Positions 10,301-17,927 of a stretch of DNA of 26,429 nucleotides are shown piece by piece. The translations under genes were made by a program, and so were the position numbers. The stretch is taken from the NCBI GenBank assembly GCA_047611265.1, contig JBLFWM010000008.1:1-26429 (forward strand). Reading direction: 5' to 3'. The DNA is from GCA-2698665 sp047611265 (GTDB taxonomy: Bacteria; Pseudomonadota; Gammaproteobacteria; GCA-002705445; GCA-002716945). Under the pieces are notes generated by a model that was given only the letters and a program-made list of their open reading frames with translations, did no database searches and was not told the origin of the DNA. The stretch's first letter is position 1, and each line of letters begins with the position of its first letter.

Positions 10301-11479
10301 TAAGTTTGTAAATAATGTAGATGCTGCGTCTTTAGTTGGAGGCTCGCCTGGTCTCATCATTCTATAAATTTCTATAAGAGCTGTTTCTTGATCAGTTGTA
10401 GGGTCGACATCCAATGTGTTACATATGAATGGTCCTCTATCAAGTTCATTAGTATGAAGTATCTCAAATTTATTCAATCCAGTTTCTAATATAGTAGCAA
10501 CTAGCTCTTGTGTGATTTGTTGGTTGCAAGATAAGATTACCTCGCCAGTCTGTTTATCTATGACATCACTAGAAATTCTTTTGCCCCATAGAAATTCATT
10601 TGGAACAGGGAAACTTTTCATTTTGGCTTTTTTAGCTGACTCAATATGCTGTATATTAATTCTCTTACCTTTCGCTACAATAACTTTTTTACCATGTAAA
10701 ATATCAAAAGCAGCAATACTTCCTTTAAGGTCGTCTAGTTTCTGTTCAATAAAAAATTGTTCTTTCTCAATAGTAACCTTGTTACTTTCATAAAATAAAT
10801 CTATGATTTGTTTCGTATCATAGCCTAGAGCTCTTAATATAATTGTTGACGCTATTTTTCTTCTTCTATCAATTCTTGCAAAGATAATATCCTTTTGATC
10901 AAATTCAAAATCTAACCAAGACCCACGATATGGTATTACTCTCGCTGAGAATAATAACTTGCCAGACGAATGTGTTTTGCCGCGATCATGGTCAAAAAAT
11001 ACACCGGGTGATCTATGTAATTGAGACACAACAACTCTTTCTGTACCATTTATGATAAATGTCCCAAACTTCGTCATTATAGGCATGTCACCCAAGAACA
11101 CTTCTTTGTTCTCAAATATTTCTAGTTTGCCAGCAGATTTAGGATCTATATTAACTGATAATTTTAAATCTACTTTAATAGGGACAGAGTAGCTTTTCCC
11201 AGTTATCCTGCACTCTTCTTCGCTATACTCTTCCTTACCTAACGTAAATTTACTATACTCAAGTTTACAGTTATTAGCGTAATCATATATAGGAAATACA
11301 GATTTAAAAACAGCATCCAGCGCAGAATTAGAGTAATCAAGTCTACCCTTAGGATCCTTGCCTAAAAATTTGTTATATGAAAGAACCTGAAGTTCTATCA
11401 AATTAGGTATAGGTAAAATATCACCTAATTTACCAAAATTTTTTCTGATTCTTTTTTTTGCTGTATAACTATATTTCAT
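7382..11479 (-). CDS. rpoB: RNA polymerase subunit beta
   Basis: This is the second large core subunit. I start it at the ATG at 11479, giving MKYSYTAKKRIRKNFGK, which aligns with the family N-terminus and follows an AAAGGA ribosome binding site; an in-frame ATG at 11506 is upstream of that site and less likely. The product has 1365 residues. The rifampicin-binding segment with FGTSQLSQFMDQNNPLAEI is of the sensitive type. The C-terminal region ends with the clamp-anchoring sequence containing GGQRFGEMEVWALQAYGA. It follows rplL by 82 bases containing a hairpin, and precedes rpoC. Confidence 0.98.
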   Translation of the reverse strand: MKYSYTAKKRIRKNFGKLGDILPIPNLIELQVLSYNKFLGKDPKGRLDYSNSALDAVFKSVFPIYDYANNCKLEYSKFTLGKEEYSEEECRITGKSYSVPIKVDLKLSVNIDPKSAGKLEIFENKEVFLGDMPIMTKFGTFIINGTERVVVSQLHRSPGVFFDHDRGKTHSSGKLLFSARVIPYRGSWLDFEFDQKDIIFARIDRRRKIASTIILRALGYDTKQIIDLFYESNKVTIEKEQFFIEQKLDDLKGSIAAFDILHGKKVIVAKGKRINIQHIESAKKAKMKSFPVPNEFLWGKRISSDVIDKQTGEVILSCNQQITQELVATILETGLNKFEILHTNELDRGPFICNTLDVDPTTDQETALIEIYRMMRPGEPPTKDAASTLFTNLFQSTDRYDLSAVGRMKFNTRVGRTETEGEGILSNEDIIEVLRTLVNIRNGYDSVDDIDHLGNRRVKCVGEMVENVFRIGLVRVEKAVKERMSTMEMSDRLQPKDLVNSKPITATLKEFFGTSQLSQFMDQNNPLAEITHKRRISALGPGGLTRERAGFEVRDVHPTHYGRVCPIETPEGPNIGLINSLATFSRTNNYGFLETPYRVVEKNKVKNEIQWLSAIEESKYIIAQANTELDKNSKIVGDLISCRNNNEFIISSPEKVQLMDVSPKQVVSVAAALIPFLEHDDANRALMGSNMQRQAVPILKPEKPIVGTGIEKTVAIDSGASFTAKRGGVVDYVDASRIIVNVNEKEVLDADDTGVDIYTLTKYTRTNQNTCINQKPLVSTGDIIEKDDVIADGPSTDLGELALGQNILIAFMPWNGYNFEDSILVSERVVQEDRFTSIHIEELECVARDTKLGSEEITSDIPNVSESLLGKLDESGIVYVGAEVKSSDILVGKVTPKGESQLTPEEKLLRAIFGEKASDVKDTSLKVPSGMDGTVIDVRVFTREGIDKDKRALEIQVEAIKEARKNLEDELRINQENLYARTRKIILNKQVTKAPGNIKSGTKVIPVMLEEIDNSELFKFTLKTESGNISLAAISNQFDKLAEKFSEDLENITQKISQHDDLGPGIQKKVKVYLAVKRTLQPGDKMAGRHGNKGVISQIVPVEDMPHTADGRPVDVVLNPLGVPSRMNVGQVLETHLGWAAKGIGFKIAEMADDKAHPKKLRSYLGEVYSTCPGFEKHDLKGFSDDEIDTLADNLRSGVPMATPVFDGASEQEIKAMLELADLPLSGQAELFDGRTGEMFDRPVTIGYMYIIKLNHLVDDKMHARSTGPYSLVTQQPLGGKAQFGGQRFGEMEVWALQAYGATHTLQEMLTVKSDDVAGRNRIYKNIVDGDFTAEAHVPESFNVLLKEIRSLGINIDLDLENKET

Positions 11480-11510
11480 TAATACTTTTCCTTTGGAACA
11501 CGCCAAATAG

Positions 11511-11528
11511 TTAGTAATATCTTACTAA
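11511..11528 (-). other. Hairpin in the rplL-rpoB spacer
   Basis: TTAGTAA and TTACTAA form a 7-bp stem with a 4-base loop. In E. coli the rplL-rpoB spacer holds an attenuator and an RNase III site; this hairpin is in the equivalent place. It lacks a T-run, so processing or mild attenuation is more likely than termination. This is inference from position. Confidence 0.4.
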
Positions 11529-11561
11529 ATAAATTTTCAAATTATGCGTTATGCAAGTTTA

Positions 11562-11939
11562 TTACTTGAGCTCAACAGTTGCGCCTGCTTCCTCTAGTTG
11601 CTTTTTAAAGCCTTCAGCTTCAGCTTTATCTACGCCTGCTTTCAAAACACACGGTGCTGATTCAACTTTTTCTTTAGCTTCTTTTAAGCCTAGTCCAGTA
11701 ACTGTTCTTGCTGCTTTAATAACTGCAACTTTGTTACCACCAAAGCTTTCTAAAGAAACATCAAAAGTTGATTTTTCTTCAGCTACTGCTTCACCGCCGC
11801 CTGCTGCTGCTGGTGCTGCTGCTACTGCTGCTGCTGCTTTAACTCCAAATTTCTCTTCCATTTCTGAAATTAAGTCTACTACTTCCATTACAGTCATATT
11901 AGATATAGTGTCTAAAATTTTATCGTTTGTTCCCGCCAT
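11562..11939 (-). CDS. rplL: 50S ribosomal protein L7/L12
   Basis: This is the stalk protein that recruits translation GTPases to the ribosome, present in multiple copies bound to L10. It has 125 residues. There is an N-terminal dimerisation helix (residues 5-30), an Ala/Gly-rich hinge (about 35-56) and a C-terminal domain beginning at STFDVSLE with the conserved KVAVIKAARTVTGLGLKEAK helix region. It follows rplJ by 27 bases. The Ala-rich hinge is the most GC-rich part of the gene. Confidence 0.98.
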   Translation of the reverse strand: MAGTNDKILDTISNMTVMEVVDLISEMEEKFGVKAAAAVAAAPAAAGGGEAVAEEKSTFDVSLESFGGNKVAVIKAARTVTGLGLKEAKEKVESAPCVLKAGVDKAEAEGFKKQLEEAGATVELK

Positions 11940-11966
11940 CTTCTCTTCTCCTATTGAATTTAGTTG

Positions 11967-12488
11967 TTAATTCTTTGATTCTTTTACTGCGTCAAGAGTT
12001 CTAACCATTTTTGTTGGAACTGCGACCATTGTTGCCATTAATTTTTGGATTGGTGCCTGCATGATTGACATTAACATTGATATTGCTTCGTCATATGTTG
12101 GTAGTGAAGCTAATTTTTTTATTTCCGTTAAATCAAGCTCCTTTCCTTTATATGCAAGTGATTTTAATTCAATATTTTCGTTACCATCAATAAAGTTTTT
12201 AACTAGTTTGGCAAACTCACCTGGGTTGTCGCTTGATGTCGCTAATATTTGAGGACCAGAAATTTTTTCAATTACTGAGGAATACTCAGAATCCTTTAGT
12301 GCCATTTTTAACATATTATTTTTAACAATTTTAATGTGTATGCCTGGCTTGCGTGCAATTTTTCTAAACTCACCTAGCTGAATTGCTGTTAAGCCACGAT
12401 AATCAGCAGTCAAAATAGTATCAGCATCAGCTAATATAGTTGATACTTCCTTAACAAGTTCTTTTTTTTGTTCTAAATTCAATGGCAT
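11967..12488 (-). CDS. rplJ: 50S ribosomal protein L10
   Basis: L10 is the base of the L7/L12 stalk and binds the GTPase-centre rRNA with L11. The product has 173 residues, with the N-terminal rRNA-binding domain (motif DYRGLTAIQLGEFRK, near residues 29-43, and KIVKNNMLK) and a C-terminal helix that carries L12 dimers. Only five bases separate it from the rplA stop. The long leader that E. coli uses for L10-mediated autoregulation and for a second promoter is thus missing. Confidence 0.97.
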   Translation of the reverse strand: MPLNLEQKKELVKEVSTILADADTILTADYRGLTAIQLGEFRKIARKPGIHIKIVKNNMLKMALKDSEYSSVIEKISGPQILATSSDNPGEFAKLVKNFIDGNENIELKSLAYKGKELDLTEIKKLASLPTYDEAISMLMSIMQAPIQKLMATMVAVPTKMVRTLDAVKESKN

Positions 12489-12493
12489 ATCAG

Positions 12494-13195
12494 TTACTTC
12501 TCATTTCCAACTGTGGCTAAGTCTACCTTAATTCCGGGACCCATTGTAGAAGATATTGAAATATTTGTCATATATTTTCCTTTAGCCGTGGATGGCTTCG
12601 CTTTAATCAGATCATCTATTAGGAAATTTATGTTTTCAGCTAGTTTCTGAGCTTCAAAATCTATCTTACCTATAGTTGTATGTATTATTCCGGCTTTATC
12701 AGTTTTATATCTGACTTGACCTTTTTTAGCATTATTTACTGCATCCACCACATTCTTCGTAACTGTTCCTTCTTTAGGATTTGGCATAAGATTTTTAGGC
12801 CCAAGAATTCTTCCGAGAGCTCCTAGCTTTGCCATGCAATCTGGTGTCGCAATTACCACATCTGCATCTAAATCTTTATTCTTTTTAACATCTGCAATTA
12901 AATCTTCAAACCCCACTATTTCAGCGCCAGCTTTCTTAGCTTCAGCGGCATCTTCACCATCAGCAAAGACAGCGACCTTTAAAGTCTTTCCAATACCATG
13001 AGGAAGAGATGATGATCCGCGTACATTTTGATCTGATTTCTTTGGATCAACGCCCAAGTTAATACTAATGTCTACTGACTCATTAAACTTTACTTTTGGA
13101 AGACTTTGTACAAGTTCCAATGCTTCGATTAATTCATACGCTTTCATAGCATCAATTTTCTCTACAATTAATTTTTTTCTTTTAGTTATAGTCAT
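12494..13195 (-). CDS. rplA: 50S ribosomal protein L1
   Basis: L1 forms the mobile stalk that guides deacylated tRNA out of the E site, and in E. coli represses its own rplKA operon. The product has 233 residues, the usual size. The conserved segment GRILGPKNLMPNPKEGTVT lies in domain II, and the C-terminal TMGPGIKVD motif is present. It is two bases after rplK, so the two are coupled. Confidence 0.98.
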   Translation of the reverse strand: MTITKRKKLIVEKIDAMKAYELIEALELVQSLPKVKFNESVDISINLGVDPKKSDQNVRGSSSLPHGIGKTLKVAVFADGEDAAEAKKAGAEIVGFEDLIADVKKNKDLDADVVIATPDCMAKLGALGRILGPKNLMPNPKEGTVTKNVVDAVNNAKKGQVRYKTDKAGIIHTTIGKIDFEAQKLAENINFLIDDLIKAKPSTAKGKYMTNISISSTMGPGIKVDLATVGNEK

Positions 13196-13197
13196 TC

Positions 13198-13623
13198 TTA
13201 TTCAACCTCTATTCCCATGCTTCGTGCAGTTCCTGAGATAATTTTTACTGCCTGTGCCATCTCGCCAGCATTTAAATCACCTTCTTTTTGTTTAACTATT
13301 TCTTCTATTTGCTTAATAGTAACCTTTCCTACTTTTTTACTTTGAGGTGTAGGGCTTCCTTTCTCTATACCGGCAGCTTTTTTTAATAAAATGGCTGCAG
13401 GCGTTGATTTAACTATAAAGTCAAATGTTCTATCTTGATATACGTTTATAACTACAGGTAATGCTAAGCCTTTCTCGGTATCTTTTGTTCTATCGTTAAA
13501 CTGCTTACAAAAGTCCTGAATATTCAGACCATGTTGTCCTAAAGCAGGACCTACTGGTGGAGCAGGGTTTGCGCTACCTGCTGGTACTTGTAATTTAACC
13601 TGAGTTACTAATTCTTTTGCCAT
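13198..13623 (-). CDS. rplK: 50S ribosomal protein L11
   Basis: L11 binds the GTPase-associated centre of 23S rRNA and is needed for RelA activation. The product has 141 residues, with the N-terminal PAGSANPAPPVGPALGQHGLNI motif region and the C-terminal rRNA-binding domain ending in SGTARSMGIEVE. A ribosome binding site AAGGG stands before the ATG, and only six bases separate it from nusG. Confidence 0.98.
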   Translation of the reverse strand: MAKELVTQVKLQVPAGSANPAPPVGPALGQHGLNIQDFCKQFNDRTKDTEKGLALPVVINVYQDRTFDFIVKSTPAAILLKKAAGIEKGSPTPQSKKVGKVTIKQIEEIVKQKEGDLNAGEMAQAVKIISGTARSMGIEVE

Positions 13624-13629
13624 AATATG

Positions 13630-14178
13630 TTACCCTTTTTCAACCTGCGTTAATGATAATTCAATTGGAGTAGGTTTACCAAATACTAATACAGATACTT
13701 TTAATCTGTTTTTCTCAAAATCGACTTTTTCAACTACTCCGTTGAAATCGTTAAATGGTCCATCTGTTATTCTGATAACTTCACCCGGCTCAAACATAAC
13801 TTTTGGCTTCGGACTATCTACGCCTTCTTGCATAGATTGAATTAGATTCTGCGCCTCATGCTCTGCAAGTGGAATCGGTCTATCGCCGGTGCCTCCAATA
13901 AAGCCTAAAACCTTAGGAGCATTTCTTACCATATGCCATGTGTCATCATCTAAATCCATTTTAATCAAAACATATCCGGGAAAATATTTTCTTTCAGTTC
14001 TTTTTTTCTGACCATCTTTTATTTCAAGAACTTCTTCTGTTGGCACTAATATTTCACCAAAAGATTTTTCGAATCCTTCGCGCTTAATCGTATCCTCTAG
14101 AGTCTGTTTAACCTTATTCTCATAACCAGAGAAGGCTTGTATAACGTACCATTTCATTTCCACTTTATCTGACTCCAT
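13630..14178 (-). CDS. nusG: Transcription termination/antitermination protein NusG
   Basis: NusG binds the RNA polymerase clamp, suppresses pausing, and couples transcription to ribosomes, Rho or the rRNA antitermination complex. The product has 182 residues from the start chosen here. The NGN domain begins at KWYVIQAFSGYENKV, and the KOW domain begins at about residue 129 with FEPGEVIRITDGPFNDFNG. The ATG at 14178 overlaps secE by 14 bases and has an AGGGA ribosome binding site; an in-frame ATG at 14157 is the alternative and would remove seven residues. The first choice gives a spacing before WYV like that of E. coli NusG. Confidence 0.96.
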   Translation of the reverse strand: MESDKVEMKWYVIQAFSGYENKVKQTLEDTIKREGFEKSFGEILVPTEEVLEIKDGQKKRTERKYFPGYVLIKMDLDDDTWHMVRNAPKVLGFIGGTGDRPIPLAEHEAQNLIQSMQEGVDSPKPKVMFEPGEVIRITDGPFNDFNGVVEKVDFEKNRLKVSVLVFGKPTPIELSLTQVEKG

Positions 14179-14542
14179 ATAACGTCCCTATTGACCATGC
14201 CAATAACATATCTAACAACCATAAAAGTATGCCAATAATGACAACAATCACAATCACGCCTATCGCTGTCTGAGTAGTTTCTTGCTTCGTTGGCCATGAA
14301 ACTTTTTTTAATTCTATTTTCGACTCTAAAACATATGTATAAACAGTCTTACCAAAGCTTGTCTGATAAATTATATAGCCAGCCAGACCAAGAACTGCAA
14401 ATAGTCCCAACACACGATAAAACAAGCGTATTTCAGAAAAATAATAAAACGCCACTATACCCGCCAAAAGCAATAGCAGTGACACTAACAGAAGAGGCGT
14501 ACCGTTATCGTTACCCTCTACATTCTTCGACTCAACAACCAT
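14165..14542 (-). CDS. secE: Preprotein translocase subunit SecE
   Basis: SecE clamps SecY in the inner-membrane translocon. The 125-residue product is the long gammaproteobacterial form with three predicted membrane segments (about residues 15-35, 41-60 and 93-115). The conserved amphipathic helix and hinge ELKKVSWPTKQE lies at 77-88. It starts 20 bases after tRNA-Trp and overlaps nusG by 14 bases. It is therefore probably made from a transcript that is also processed to release the tRNA. Confidence 0.96.
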   Translation of the reverse strand: MVVESKNVEGNDNGTPLLLVSLLLLLAGIVAFYYFSEIRLFYRVLGLFAVLGLAGYIIYQTSFGKTVYTYVLESKIELKKVSWPTKQETTQTAIGVIVIVVIIGILLWLLDMLLAWSIGTLYGVR

Positions 14543-14562
14543 GGCAAATTTTCCTTTATTCT

Positions 14563-14635
<73 letters not shown>

Positions 14636-14674
14636 AATCATTCTTATTAATATTAAATCAGATGATTAAGTAGA

Positions 14675-15865
14675 TTACTCAGTTATTTTAGCAACAACTC
14701 CAGCGCCTACTGTTTTACCACCTTCGCGAATCGCGAATTTCAAACCTTCTTCCATAGCGATTGGGGTGATTAACTCAACTTTAATTTTGACATTATCACC
14801 AGGCATTACCATTTCAACATCTTTTGGCAACTCTATTGCGCCAGTTACATCTGTTGTACGGAAATAAAACTGTGGTCTATAGTTTGCAAAAAATGGAGTA
14901 TGTCTTCCGCCTTCATCTTTTGATAAAACATAGATTTCACATTCAAATTTTGTATGCGGCTTTACTGAACCAGGTATGCATAACACTTGTCCACGCTCTA
15001 CCTCTTCACGTTTTGTACCACGAAGCAGAACACCAACGTTATCGCCAGCTTGTCCACTATCAAGTAGTTTTCTAAACATTTCTACGCCAGTACATGTAGT
15101 TTTTACAGTATCTTTGATTCCAACAATCTCGATCTCATCTCCCACATTTACTTTGCCTCTCTCTATTCTTCCGGTAACCACTGTTCCACGACCTGAAATA
15201 GAGAATACATCCTCTATAGGCATTAAGAACTTACCGTCAATTGCTCTCTCAGGCATAGGTATGAAAGTATCCATAGCTTCCACTAATTTTTCAATAGATG
15301 GTATACCAATTTCTGAAGTATCACCCTCAAGTGCTTTTAAAGCTGAACCTTTAATGATTGGAGTATCATCGCCAGGGAAATCATATTTATTTAATAATTC
15401 TCTAATTTCCATTTCTACTAACTCTACCAATTCTTCATCGTCAACTTGATCTGCTTTATTCAAATAAACCACTACATGAGGTACACCTACTTGTCTAGAT
15501 AATAGGATATGCTCACGTGTTTGTGGCATTGGGCCATCTGCTGCTGAACATACAAGTATCGCGCCATCCATTTGTGCTGCGCCGGTAATCATATTTTTAA
15601 CATAATCAGCATGACCTGGGCAATCTACGTGTGCATAATGTCTTGTCTCAGACTCATACTCTACGTGAGCTGTAGAAATAGTTATTCCTCTCGCTCTTTC
15701 TTCAGGTGCATTATCAATTTGATCATATGCTTTGAATTCACCACCGTGTTTTTCACCCATACATTTTGTTATAGCTGCGGTTAGTGTTGTTTTCCCATGA
15801 TCTACGTGGCCAATTGTGCCTACGTTTACATGGTCTTTATTTCGTTCGAATTTTTCCTTTGCCAT
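14675..15865 (-). CDS. tuf: Elongation factor Tu
   Basis: This GTPase delivers aminoacyl-tRNA to the ribosomal A site. The length of 396 residues is near that of E. coli. The motifs GHVDHGKT (19-26), DCPGH, NKAD and SAL are all present, and domains II and III are complete. It is the tufB position: after tRNA-Tyr, tRNA-Gly and tRNA-Thr, before tRNA-Trp and secE. Because fusA in this window is not followed by a tuf copy, it may be the only tuf gene of the genome; this is inference. Confidence 0.99.
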   Translation of the reverse strand: MAKEKFERNKDHVNVGTIGHVDHGKTTLTAAITKCMGEKHGGEFKAYDQIDNAPEERARGITISTAHVEYESETRHYAHVDCPGHADYVKNMITGAAQMDGAILVCSAADGPMPQTREHILLSRQVGVPHVVVYLNKADQVDDEELVELVEMEIRELLNKYDFPGDDTPIIKGSALKALEGDTSEIGIPSIEKLVEAMDTFIPMPERAIDGKFLMPIEDVFSISGRGTVVTGRIERGKVNVGDEIEIVGIKDTVKTTCTGVEMFRKLLDSGQAGDNVGVLLRGTKREEVERGQVLCIPGSVKPHTKFECEIYVLSKDEGGRHTPFFANYRPQFYFRTTDVTGAIELPKDVEMVMPGDNVKIKVELITPIAMEEGLKFAIREGGKTVGAGVVAKITE

Positions 15866-15966
15866 TGTTAAACCCCGGTTTAGTAATTACAGTTTTCAAG
15901 TAGAGCAATGATAAACTACTTTTCTAGTCAAATACACTAAAATTTCAATAAAATATAGTAATTTTT

Positions 15967-16039
<73 letters not shown>

Positions 16040-16103
16040 GAATGAATTTATATAGGATAATGGTGATATATATTAAGAAATTATAGGTAATTTAGAAGAA
16101 TTG

Positions 16104-16400
16104 TTATGAAAACTTAATTCCAAACCTACCGAGCATTTTTTTCTCTATTCTCCAGAAATACTTAAATTCTCCAAATATACTTCCAATCACTATCAGTAAA
16201 AGCTGATAAACTGGCACTAACAGCATTATTCTTAAGACCCAGTAGAAGAAATCTCCAAGGATATATAGGTCTAAACCTAAAAAATTAATTACTATTCCTG
16301 CAAAATATACAGATGCTGTGCCAGTTGCAGCAAAAACTACATTTACTTTCAATAACTGAAAATTAGTTTCTACCTTAAAGAGATTTCTTATTTTATTCAT
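16104..16400 (-). CDS. Small membrane protein, probably DUF6787 family
   Basis: The product has 98 residues from the ATG at 16400 (MNKIRNLFKVETNFQLLK). An upstream in-frame ATG at 16478 would run through tRNA-Gly and is rejected. Two or three hydrophobic segments are visible (around residues 20-40 and 45-75), then a C-terminal basic tail with FGEFKYFWRIEKKMLGRF. That tail resembles the ending of DUF6787 membrane proteins, from memory and without a search. It is embedded between tRNA-Gly and tRNA-Thr in the tRNA-tuf transcription unit, an unusual place for a protein gene. The function is unknown. Confidence 0.7.
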   Translation of the reverse strand: MNKIRNLFKVETNFQLLKVNVVFAATGTASVYFAGIVINFLGLDLYILGDFFYWVLRIMLLVPVYQLLLIVIGSIFGEFKYFWRIEKKMLGRFGIKFS

Positions 16401-16421
16401 AACTTGATATTTATTCCACTG

Positions 16422-16492
<71 letters not shown>

Positions 16493-16507
16493 ATCATTCG
16501 AATTATA

Positions 16508-16589
16508 TGGAGGGGGCAGGATTCGAACCTGCGAAGGCAGGGCCAGCAGATTTACAGTCTGCCCTCGTTGACCGCTTGAGTACCCCTCC
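16508..16589 (-). tRNA. trnY: tRNA-Tyr (anticodon GUA)
   Basis: The acceptor stem is GGAGGGG/CCCCTCC with discriminator A. There is a long variable arm typical of tRNA-Tyr, and the anticodon loop CTGTAAA gives GTA. It is the first tRNA of the cluster here and corresponds to tyrU. Confidence 0.96.
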
Positions 16590-16612
16590 AATATTCCAGA
16601 ATATGTATTTAT

Positions 16613-16640
16613 AACATAAATCATTATTTACTATGAGCAA
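16613..16640 (-). promoter_or_regulatory. Candidate promoter of the tRNA-Tyr-Gly-Thr-tuf unit
   Basis: On the minus strand there is TTGCTC (16640-16635), a 16-base spacer and TATGTT (16618-16613), with tRNA-Tyr starting about 24 bases further on. The surrounding sequence is AT-rich. The position fits the head of the tRNA-tuf operon, but the hexamers are only fair. Confidence 0.4.
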
Positions 16641-16653
16641 TATTTTGAAAAAA

Positions 16654-16869
16654 TTAATAAGGTCTTTCAGGATTTTTAAATATCCACGAATACAATGACC
16701 AAATTATTCCAAGGGAAATTATAATTTTTGCCCCATTAATCATATTGTTACCATACAGAATTAAGCTTAAACATACCCCTGCGAAAAGGATTAATAACGC
16801 CTCAATTCTATTAGAAGTAATCTTGATACCAAAAATTCTTGGGGGTGGACCTAGTGGAGGCATTGCCAT
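16654..16869 (-). CDS. Small two-segment membrane protein of unknown function
   Basis: The product has 71 residues. It has a Pro-rich start (MAMPPLGPPPR), two hydrophobic segments at about 22-40 and 45-64, and a charged end (KNPERPY). An AAGGAAAT ribosome binding site precedes the ATG at 16869; a second ATG two codons on is possible. It lies between the tRNA-tuf cluster and a pair of unknown genes on the same strand. I do not recognise a family. The good ribosome binding site and clear topology argue that it is a real gene. Confidence 0.6.
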   Translation of the reverse strand: MAMPPLGPPPRIFGIKITSNRIEALLILFAGVCLSLILYGNNMINGAKIIISLGIIWSLYSWIFKNPERPY

Positions 16870-17018
16870 TATGTAATTTCCTTTATTTTTAAAATAATGT
16901 TTTTGTTTAAATCGTATAGTCTATATTCTCTCATTATCTCATATATCCATACAACATCAATTTCATGTTTTTCTAAGATATCAGAGGACTAGGCTCCAAA
17001 TCTATAACGGCAGCCTCT

Positions 17019-17414
17019 TTATTTATATGTAATCTCTATTAATTTATCAAGAGCAGCATTCTTTTTTACATCGAACCGCTCAAAAATTTTTAAGTAATTT
17101 GGGCATAAGGCTCTATTCTTCTTTATGCCTAATTGTATTAATTGAGAGACTGTTGATTTATTAATACTAGAATACTTATCTTTTAGCTTAAATATATCTT
17201 TCTCGCTTAAGTTTGTTTTTTCTTGAAATAATATAATTAGCTCAAATAATTCAGACTTAACCTCTTCTTCATTAAAATTTTTCACACAAATATTACTATA
17301 AGCGTTAATGCTGCTTGAATACTGAACAAAATCATTAAAGATCGGATAATTTAATGGCTGAGCAAAGCTAACCTTCGATGCCACCATTAAAATTAATATA
17401 TACTTAACCCTCAT
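17019..17414 (-). CDS. Putative exported protein of unknown function
   Basis: The product has 131 residues. The N-terminus MRVKYILILMVASKVSFA looks like a signal peptide with cleavage after SFA, so the mature protein is probably periplasmic. Only two cysteines remain in the mature part (about residues 43 and 104), which could form a disulfide. The remainder is charged and predicted helical. The start overlaps the preceding gene by 11 bases, so the two are probably translated together. No family is recognised. Confidence 0.65.
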   Translation of the reverse strand: MRVKYILILMVASKVSFAQPLNYPIFNDFVQYSSSINAYSNICVKNFNEEEVKSELFELIILFQEKTNLSEKDIFKLKDKYSSINKSTVSQLIQLGIKKNRALCPNYLKIFERFDVKKNAALDKLIEITYK

Positions 17415-17763
17415 CTGTCACCCTATATATCTCGGAAATTAGCACATCATCTAGATTCATACCTTTTCTTTGAAAGTATCCATCCAAAGTCTTAATGAAT
17501 ATATTATGATTTTCATCAGCAATCCTAAGTTTAACTATCTGCGCAACAAAGGCTTTTAGTTCCCATTTCATATATTGATTAAGTTGAAGGTTTGAGCCCT
17601 CGCAATGTTTAGCTTTAAATATATTTACTAATTCTTCCCATACCTTGAGCATTTTGGGGTCTTTTAGTAAATTTTCCATGGTAGATAACCATATGCCTTG
17701 CCAGACAATAGGGTCTGGATTAGCAAAAACTTTTTTAATAATGATTGGTAAGTCTTTATTCAT
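17404..17763 (-). CDS. Hypothetical protein of unknown function
   Basis: The product has 119 residues, probably cytoplasmic. It is rich in Trp, Leu, Lys and Asn in its first half and has no signal peptide or membrane segment. It overlaps the downstream exported protein gene by 11 bases. The ATG at 17763 lies about 76 bases from the divergent tRNA-Thr(UGU). No ribosome binding site stands out and no family is recognised. Confidence 0.6.
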   Translation of the reverse strand: MNKDLPIIIKKVFANPDPIVWQGIWLSTMENLLKDPKMLKVWEELVNIFKAKHCEGSNLQLNQYMKWELKAFVAQIVKLRIADENHNIFIKTLDGYFQRKGMNLDDVLISEIYRVTDEG

Positions 17764-17812
17764 GATTAATTATTCTATATGATACTGTTTTTATTATATG
17801 ATTATGAAACAA

Positions 17813-17818
17813 TATAAT
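17813..17818 (+). promoter_or_regulatory. Candidate -10 box for tRNA-Thr(UGU)-greA
   Basis: TATAAT lies 22 bases before the tRNA, giving a leader of about 15 bases. The -35 region is only a T-rich stretch near 17789-17795, so the promoter is not certain. Confidence 0.4.
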
Positions 17819-17839
17819 CTTTAGGAAAATAAAATTTTT

Positions 17840-17913
17840 GCCACCTTAGCTCAGTTGGCCAGAGCAGGGGTTTTGTAAACCTCAGGTCGTCAGTTCGAAT
17901 CTGACAGGTGGCT
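17840..17913 (+). tRNA. trnT: tRNA-Thr (anticodon UGU)
   Basis: The acceptor stem is GCCACCT/AGGTGGC with discriminator T and no encoded CCA. The anticodon loop TTTGTAA gives TGT. This is the equivalent of E. coli thrU, which heads the thrU-tyrU-glyT-thrT-tufB cluster, but here it is on the opposite strand and directly precedes greA. Confidence 0.96.
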
Positions 17914-17927
17914 CATTAATTAAGCGT

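Noticed and set aside
11480..11506. Upstream rpoB start adding nine residues
   Set aside because: The ribosome binding site and the conserved N-terminus both point to the ATG at 11479.
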